Positions 57,003 to 64,000 of a stretch of 64,000 nucleotides of DNA are shown piece after piece; within the stretch, counting starts at the first letter, position 1; each line of letters starts with the position of its first letter. Under the pieces are notes generated by a model. That model ran no database searches. It was not told where the DNA came from and saw nothing but the letters and a program-made list of their open reading frames with translations. This DNA is from Echinarachnius parma (taxonomy: Eukaryota > Echinodermata > Echinoidea > Clypeasteroida > Echinarachniidae), in the NCBI GenBank assembly GCA_037951105.1, contig JBAMJV010009368.1:1-64000 (forward strand), written 5' to 3'. The position numbers were made by a program, and so were the translations under genes.

Positions 57003-58559
57003 TAAGCCTGAGTCATGTCGGATTTTTTTGTTCCGGAATCCGCCGGTGTTGTGCCGGTCGGAATCCGGTATTCCGATAAAAAAAAAACCTGCCAATGAAT
57101 GATACGGAATGAACACGCACTAGAAGGTCTGCCATAGTTTCGGCTAAGGCTGTCGATTTCGGGTATATTTACTACCCGGGACTCGCGATAATTTTTCGGG
57201 CGAGTCCCGGGTACCCGAAATTTATCAATTTGTTGATTTCGCTATAGGCATGTCACGCCGCTGGGAAACATGTTCATTCAAGTGACAAAAATGCAGCGCA
57301 TTTATGACAATAAATCATCTTATAAAATACAGCAAATTCGTAAATCGATTTTTTTTTTTTGCTTTTTTTTCGGGATATCGAGTATCGATTTTTGCGCCCG
57401 GGACTCGACATTTTTCGGCGGGACCCGGGTACCCGGGACTCGTCAACAGCCTTAGTTTCGGCAGCGCAGGCAGGCCCCGCGCTGCGAGACAGGCCAACTC
57501 AACTGCCTTGACCGTGCAAGTTGCACTCTTAAAAAGTGCCGAAAAGGAACGAAAATGTAAGATTATTACGATCGCACCTATTCTAGACTCTTATTTTACT
57601 TACATGTTTGTATGGCTTTTAAAATAAATACGAGAACAATTACCTGCAAAAACAGCAACAAAAAAAATGCGCTGATTATATCTCGAACATTTTCTAACTC
57701 GCTCGGACCTGCATGAACTGAAGCTAGTACAACGACACGAATAAGTCAACACTAACAACACGTGCATGTGCTAATATCCACCGACATAAAAAAAAAGAAT
57801 TTTGCATAAACTCAACATGGCGGCAAATTTACTTTCTAAACTCCTACTGTTAGGACTAATAGCGCGTACATTGTCCCTATATTTTACCAATCCATTCTAA
57901 TATAGATCGTGAATCGCACCATGTGATCGCTAGTATCCACGATATCAAATAAAAGAATTGACATAACCTCAAGATGGCGGCATATCTACATCATACTCGC
58001 GCCAGTTTTGTCCATTTCTCAGTACTGTGCGTACATAAAATATGCTATAAATGCAACATCCATTGAGACTAAATATCGGTGCATAAACGCGCGCACGTAT
58101 TCATCGTACACTTTCTCCCTGCGCTCTAATATCAATACTCTTCGACTTTCGTGCTTGACTCAATCACCCATATGTTTGCATGTGCTTGTCAGCGGCACCG
58201 CGGGCTGCGATGCCGTCTACATGGTCTATGGCAGTAGCTTCAGATACGGAGCGCAATACAGACAATGCGTAACCACAGACTTATACAGTATTCAGCTCTA
58301 TGCGAAACTCATTAGTACAGTATTATAGATAGAGTACGAGAATCGCCATTCACGGAACACTAATAAATGAAGGCTTCACGAAAATGTCCAAGACCTTCTC
58401 ATTTTTAATTGGTAAGATTTAATAAAACATACATGATATTATTAAGATATTCTTTATGTATTACATTGTTTCATCGGAATACCGGAATGGAGAAAACAAA
58501 AACGGAACACGCACACACCGGACGGATTCCGGTATTCCGTCCGTTCCGACCCAGGCTTA
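57003..58559. mobile_element. hAT-like element, TAAGCCTG ends, 1.56 kb
   Basis: Ends 'taagcctgagtc' / 'gacccaggctta'; flanks GTAAATTT and GTAAATTA match at seven of eight bases. The subterminal parts also match inverted ('tccggtattccg'). The interior has no recognisable transposase. It sits upstream of the first detected exon of the minus-strand gene, so it may lie in that gene's first intron. Confidence 0.75.
57143..57453. mobile_element. hAT-like MITE nested in the 57003 element
   Basis: Exact 8-bp flanks AGTTTCGG (57135-57142, 57454-57461); ends 'ctaaggctgtcga' / 'caacagcctt'. Full-length member of the GC-rich family fragmented at 84-1240. Confidence 0.9.
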
Positions 58560-58872
58560 GTAAATTATAAATCTCATTTACTGTAAATTGAAAACCATCG
58601 TGCGTTGCGTGCTAATACTATGGCAAATGCGGCGCACGTGTGTATCGCACGAACGAGTGTACAGATGTGGCCAGCGTAGATGGGCCAAAATGACTGTGAA
58701 TTTAGACTCAATGTCAACGGCTTTGTTTTAACTGATATTTTTAACGATACTAAGGTTAGGATTTTTCCACGCAAGAAAATTTGTATGCTATTTCAACAAT
58801 ACTTTTATCAATTATTTTGGCCAATAAATTTATTTCCGATAATTTTCCTAAAATGAGCATTAAAGTTTAAAG

Positions 58873-59288
58873 TAACCCTGTAGTAAGTCGGTTATTTGGA
58901 AAACCGGTTAACCGACGGCAAAAACCGGTTAACCGAACGGGTAACCGAAAAAAAAAAAAAAAATAAATAAATTATCTGTCCGTTTTTTCAATTGGAATCA
59001 GTGTCATGTTAGTCTACAAACCGCTGTCAAGATGAAAGCCTTCATCACAAATGATTCTTCTAAATTTGGCTCTACCAGGTCTAATCTATTCATTAATCCT
59101 CTTACCATTTGTTTATTTGTTTTGTTTATTTGTGATACATGTAAAATACCTTTACTTTAGCAATAGACCGAATCTATAGAATTTTTTTTTTTTTTTTTTT
59201 TTTTTGGTTAACCGAAACCGTGAAAATGAAAACGTTTTTGCCGATGTCGGTCGGTTAACCGTTGTGTAACCGTTTCACTACAGGCTTA
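58873..59288. mobile_element. hAT-like MITE, TAACCCTGTAGT ends
   Basis: Flanks GTTTAAAG on both sides (58865-58872, 59289-59296); ends 'taaccctgtagt' / 'actacaggctta'. The interior is the inverse of 52365-52760. Confidence 0.8.
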
Positions 59289-59347
59289 GTTTAAAGGAAT
59301 CTAGTAACTTTGTTGACAAGTGCAAAAAAGAAATGAGTGAATTTTTA

Positions 59348-61115
59348 TTAAAGGGATAGTTGAGTTCTGATAAGGAGAGTACAGTTTTGGTGAAACTGAA
59401 TTTTAGTAACCAAAACCTGCATCATTACATTACAAACTAATAGTTATAACTAGAAAGGAACACACAATTACAAATGACGTAGTAAAGATCATGTTACCAT
59501 TAAAAAAGAGCCGTTAAAACGTAAGAGGGCGCTCTCTACACACTCATCGGTTTCAACCATTTTGAATAAAATATTGTGCATTTGATGCTTTGTTGAAATA
59601 GTGATTAGATAGAGAAATAACCAACAACTATTTAAATACCTATTTTGTAACTTTTTGAAAAGAGGAAGCATTTTTTTAAATTTTTAACGGCTGGTTCAAA
59701 ATTCTCTAATAAACCTGGGGCCCCAGGTTTATTACAAATTGTTATACAGTCAAACCTGTACTAGCGGCCACCTGTCTATAGTGGCCACATAGAATTCCCC
59801 CCGAGGAAAATGCAGTGTTATAAGCACTGTCTATAGCGGCCACCTGCCTAATGCGGCCAGCGGCCACTGATTTGGCTTCCCAAACTTATTTTTTTACCGC
59901 CTATAGCGGCCATCAATGTTCGGTTTGGCCGTAACTGCGGGCGTGCTAGTTTGATATTTTCCGATGCGTATAGCCGTGGAGATTACCGTGTGCAAAGCTG
60001 GTATACTTTGCCGTGTAAAGCCAGCTTGCAGCCAATTAATCGATCAATATACCCATAGTCTAGGGCTGTAGATCTACACTTTAGCTTTGAAAAAGTGCCG
60101 CCTAAATAATGAATGTCAAGTTTAAAAGCCTTAAATGGCCGTTTGTTTTGTTTACCTCGTCTGCTGACCGGTCTATTTTTGCTCACTCATTGTTTCCGTA
60201 AAGCGTGCTTTCAGCTGAGCTGGCGCTACGCTCTTGAGATTAGCGCGTGCTGGCTGAACATCCGTGTTATTGTTCATGCACGCATTGTTAGCTCCGTGGT
60301 GGTGATCTTTTATCGATCGCTGAGCTGAGCGGTAGCTGGCCACTGACCACGGCATACCGCTAGACCGCACGCTGCGGCAGCGCAGGCACACACTTTCACC
60401 GTATTGGGGATCGGACCGGATCGGATCTAAACCGGTTTATATAGCCTCGTACATTTAAATCTTTATTTTTCTTTGCAATACATTTGTTTTTAATTGAAAA
60501 ACTTATTGATAAAGTTGAACAAAATATCTTACAGCATTTATAAACCTTTTGTTTCATCGTCGTATTTTCTAGAACTTTTTTTTTTCAATCAAAAATATTT
60601 TTTTTACGTAACAGCATTTGTGTTCAGGCAAAGATTAACACGATCGCATTGCGCACATCGGGAGATCGAGAGTTGTTACTTCAACAACGACAGACAGTCG
60701 GCCGGCCAAACAGACGACGATGATAGATTTCTTTAGGAAGGTTAACACATAATGAAACCTTTGTCATTATTTTAGTACTTTTCTCAACAAAAAATTAGAC
60801 AATTGTTTCCAGGATTCTGTTCTTTTATTTCATATAAAATAGTCATGTTGTTTATGTTCATGTGTACGTGTGTATGTGATATTAATGTTTATAAACATGT
60901 GCTTAAAAAAACAAAATGGCCGCCAACCTGTCTATAGCGGCCACTTTTTAAGTTTCCCTTGAGCGGCCGCTATAGACAGGTTTGACTGTATATGGATTTC
61001 AGCCGTCTCTGAAGCGATTTTGATCAAACAAAGATTATTTTATTATTTAAATATTATGCTCTTTCAAATTTTACACCCAGTTTTTCAACCTCACAAAACT
61101 CAACTATCCCTTTAA
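59348..61115. mobile_element. AAAGGGATAGTTGAG MITE split by a nested transposon
   Basis: The outer halves (59348-59746 and 60989-61115) together match 35438-35828, which acts as the uninterrupted reference. Both ends carry TTAA. Confidence 0.85.
59747..60988. mobile_element. CAGTCAAACCTGT transposon, TATA target duplication
   Basis: Ends 'cagtcaaacctgt' / 'acaggtttgactg' with subterminal 'ctatagcggccac' repeats in both orientations; TATA on both sides. 1,242 bp. Several short frames exist but none shows a transposase motif. Superfamily not determined. Confidence 0.85.
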
Positions 61116-61119
61116 AGGA

Positions 61120-62240
61120 GGGGGGAAATCCCGGCTTTGATTCAGGTTTATAGCTTTAAATATGTGCCTTTATTGATATACCACACTCTTTTTTTCAAAG
61201 AAATCCTTAAGTTGGGAAAAAAAGGTAAGTTTCATGCAAGTTTTTTGCTTTATTTCGCATCAGCGTTCCATGCTCCTAAAAAAAAGTCATTTATAGCGGA
61301 GCAGGAATGTGCGCACGTGTCACCCGATTCATGACATCACATGCAGACCGCAACGCGGAGGAATGTGCATTGTTTACATGCAGAGCCTATGACTTGCTAG
61401 TTAAACAAACTCGTTTTTGCTTGTAATTTGAGGTTTTACTGAAAATGCTTAAGAATTGCTAAGAAATGAATTGTAGCAGGATGCAGCTACACATCTGAGT
61501 GTATATCGTCCATGATATAAACCTGAACAAATGTTTGCAAATATTCAAACAAATGGAAATAATATCTCTGTGTCAACGTGAGTATTGCACTCAGCGTGTA
61601 CGTCTATGACCGAGCTAAACTGCGATTGCCTGCAGGTGACGTCACAAAGATGACGTAATTTTTTGTTCGCCCGGGACTCAGTTTTTTTACGGGGGTTCCG
61701 AAAGTGAATTTACAAGTTGATTTTTTTATTTTACCGGGTTTTCCCACGAGGAAAATATGTTTATATTAGTAATCTTCATGAAAATCTACCTTAGATACAG
61801 TAAAACCCAATTTTGAGGCAGTTTTCTTGTCACCATACCTTTAATGAAATGTGTATTGGAGTGATCGAATATGTCCACAAAGTAACGTGCACAAATTTCA
61901 TGTTAATTGGATGTGACAAAAAGCTTACAGAGGATTTACACAATTAATGTTTATGTTTTTATTGCAGAGAGAGTTGTGTGAAACAAATCATTGGACATAT
62001 TACTGACACTGTGACAGAAACTTACCACACACAATAAAATGTGTAACACTGGCAAGGTTGGTGCGATTTAAATCGCAATTGAAACCGCCTCATTAACAAA
62101 CAAAAAAATCACTGATTCAAATCACCCCCATAGACTTTTAGTGTGTGTGGAAATTATTATTTTTTTTGTATTGTTTTTGGTGTAAATTTATAAGAATATA
62201 TTCAGATGATATATGATTTTACTTTCACGATCGGGACAGA
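61120..62240. other. Intergenic DNA
   Basis: No confident gene or repeat; a short stretch near 61660-61700 ('cgcccgggactcagttttt') resembles the GC-rich family. Confidence 0.45.
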
Positions 62241-62252
62241 AGAGATAGAGCT

Positions 62253-63010
62253 AGTGGGCCATTCTTGGTCACGTGTGTGACCCAAAATGAAATAGGATGC
62301 TTATATTTTAGTAAGTATAGGAGGTATGATGATGTGAACTTATATGACTTGCATGTTGAAGTCTTTCAAGTGTAACACAAAAGATTTTATTAGGATTACG
62401 TTACCCAAGGACAGAGGCCAAATGGCATCGGTCACGTGTGTGACTTTGCCCGGGAACATTTTTGAAGAAAAACAAAAAAAAATCAATTTCACTTTGGAAA
62501 TCCTGTGAGATATGAAAACCTAAAATGTTCATATTAGTGTCAGACAACGGATATATATCTGTAAGTAAGAAAATGGTAACCAAAAAAAATTAACTCAAAC
62601 AGTTTTTTTTTAAATGTGTGTTTTTATGTGGGGATGTCTGGGTCACGTGTGTGACATTTTCGCGTGGTCATGTGTGTGACATGTACAATGTGAATGGAAA
62701 TGGGAATTTTACAAATATTAGGTTTAGATAGTAACATGAAGTTCAATTGTCACAAAGGTGGTATCAACATGTACAGGATAATAAGAGGAATCAGCTATCT
62801 TGATTATTTTTGGAGAACTTTATGATTTTTTTTAAATATTGAAATATGTAAATTTATGCAAATGAGTAAGACATTTTTCAAAATTTAGTATAAAACAAAT
62901 TTTATAAAACCTTCTAAGACATTGATCTTTCCAATAATGGAATTAAACAACTGGAAAAAACAAACTTCATTTTTTCCAAAAAAGTTTCACTTTTTAAAGA
63001 ATGGCCCTAG
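62253..63010. mobile_element. Element with spaced GTCAC-GTGT-GTGAC motifs
   Basis: GTCACGTGTGTGAC lies near 62269, 62432 and 62641, with GTCATGTGTGTGAC near 62666. The segment is bounded by 'gggccattctt' and 'aagaatggccct', an inverted pair, so it is probably a non-autonomous DNA transposon. Confidence 0.6.
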
Positions 63011-63077
63011 TGTAGAAGCTGAACAAATCGCAATGTTAAAAATCGCCTTTAGTTAAAAAAAAATCACACAAATCACT

Positions 63078-63473
63078 TTAAAGGGACTTAGTAACATTGT
63101 CCAAATCCTCAAAATAAAATTGTAATTCTAGCGGTTCCTTTATACCTTGTTGTATTCGTATTAACAATAAAATCATGGGACAGCTTTCGGTTTTTCAAAT
63201 TTCCCTTTCATTACAAAGATATGTATGATTGAAGTATTTAGATAAGAAAATCTCCGGGCGAGATTTTCATCCCTGTACAAAGTGAATGCAGTGAGTTGGT
63301 GAATATCACCCAATATCACTTTGCATTTTCGCTCATTACTTGGCCATACATTGTCCATTTGACCTGAAATTTTCACACAATACCCTGAGGACATATGAGA
63401 TAACAACAGTATACATTGCATCAACCATTCATCAGTTTTTGCACATCTCAACAAAGTTACTAGATCCCTTTAA
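63078..63473. mobile_element. TTAA MITE, copy of 49950-50335
   Basis: Same ends and nearly the same interior; the open frame on its minus strand is shared with the other copy and is not a gene. Confidence 0.85.
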
Positions 63474-63534
63474 GGTTTAAACAATTCACAATTTAAATAA
63501 AAAAAATATATATTTGTTTTACTTCTTTTGACGG

Positions 63535-63860
63535 ATGCAGGGTTGGAAAGTTATCGACCCTAATAGACTCTTACCCCCCAAACTTTACATTGACCCTCAT
63601 TTGACATTTGACCTACTTATGTGACCTTTGACCCCAGCATATCATGGAGGCCGGTATAGGGCCCAATCAAGTTTGGTTACAAACAGATGCAGGGTTGGAA
63701 AGTTAGCGACCCTAATAGACTCTTACCCCCAAAACTTCACATTGACCCTCATTTGACCTTTGACCTACTTATGTGTCCTTTGACCCCAGCATATGATGGA
63801 GGTCAATGTAGGGCATCTACCAACTAAGTTTGGTTACAAACAGATGCAGGGTTGGAAAGT
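63535..63860. repeat. Tandem repeat of about 150 bp, just over two units
   Basis: Units share 'gatgcagggttggaaagtta', 'accctaatagactcttaccc', 'cattgaccctcatttgac' and 'tttgaccccagcat'; a third start is at 63842. Confidence 0.9.
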
Positions 63861-64000
63861 TATTCAAATTTTTGAAACGCGATTTGGATCCCTTAGTCTC
63901 CCCTCCACCTACGGTGGGCTCGACAAAAATCACATTACCTTGATACAAAATATAACAATGAATAAAAAGTATCCCCAAATTCATGATTTGTGTAGTTTTA

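Noticed and set aside
59983-60391. Possible missing 5' exon of the minus-strand gene
   Set aside because: These frames lie wholly inside the 59747-60988 transposon and show no donor in the phase needed at 56806.

Overview
This is a piece of an AT-rich animal genome, not a microbial replicon. It has GT-AG introns of about 0.1-4 kb, large intergenic spaces, degraded non-LTR retrotransposons, and dozens of short inverted-repeat elements (MITEs), many nested in each other. The intact DPAGT1 orthologue, a C2H2 zinc-finger gene, a DUF6589-like/PHD gene and the MITE and tandem-repeat style suggest a marine invertebrate, most likely a deuterostome (echinoderm, hemichordate or similar). The species cannot be fixed from sequence alone.

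Layout. 1-3.4 kb: foldback DNA, fragments of a GC-rich mobile family and a broken reverse transcriptase on the minus strand. 3.46-8.25 kb: one very long plus-strand coding exon (about 1,590 aa) for a lysine-rich repetitive protein ending in four Cys2...Cys2 modules that resemble ZAD domains; one or two small 3' exons are likely at 8.78 and 10.44 kb. 9-16.5 kb: MITEs, tandem repeats, a second LINE remnant and a GC-rich stretch. 16.75-27.84 kb: DPAGT1, nine exons, 418 codons, complete. 32.66-34.90 kb: a ten-finger C2H2 protein in two coding exons. 35-43.9 kb: MITEs, a tRNA-like element and a satellite-like array. 44.3-56.8 kb, minus strand: seven exons of a DUF6589-like protein with an internal PHD finger; its 5' end was not found. 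57-64 kb: nested DNA transposons and tandem repeats.

The most striking pattern is that all three multi-exon genes are surrounded by partial copies of their own exons ('exon echoes'). Copies upstream of the intact exon keep the acceptor and the 5' part; copies downstream keep the 3' part and the donor. At least 18 are visible. In DPAGT1 exons 6 and 8 the echoes differ from the intact exon almost only at synonymous sites, which is unexpected for dead copies. One exon-9 echo is a complete alternative last exon.

The genes do not form a pathway. DPAGT1 is an ER-membrane enzyme of N-glycosylation; the C2H2, ZAD-like and PHD proteins look nuclear or chromatin-related. No CRISPR, operon or prokaryotic feature is present.
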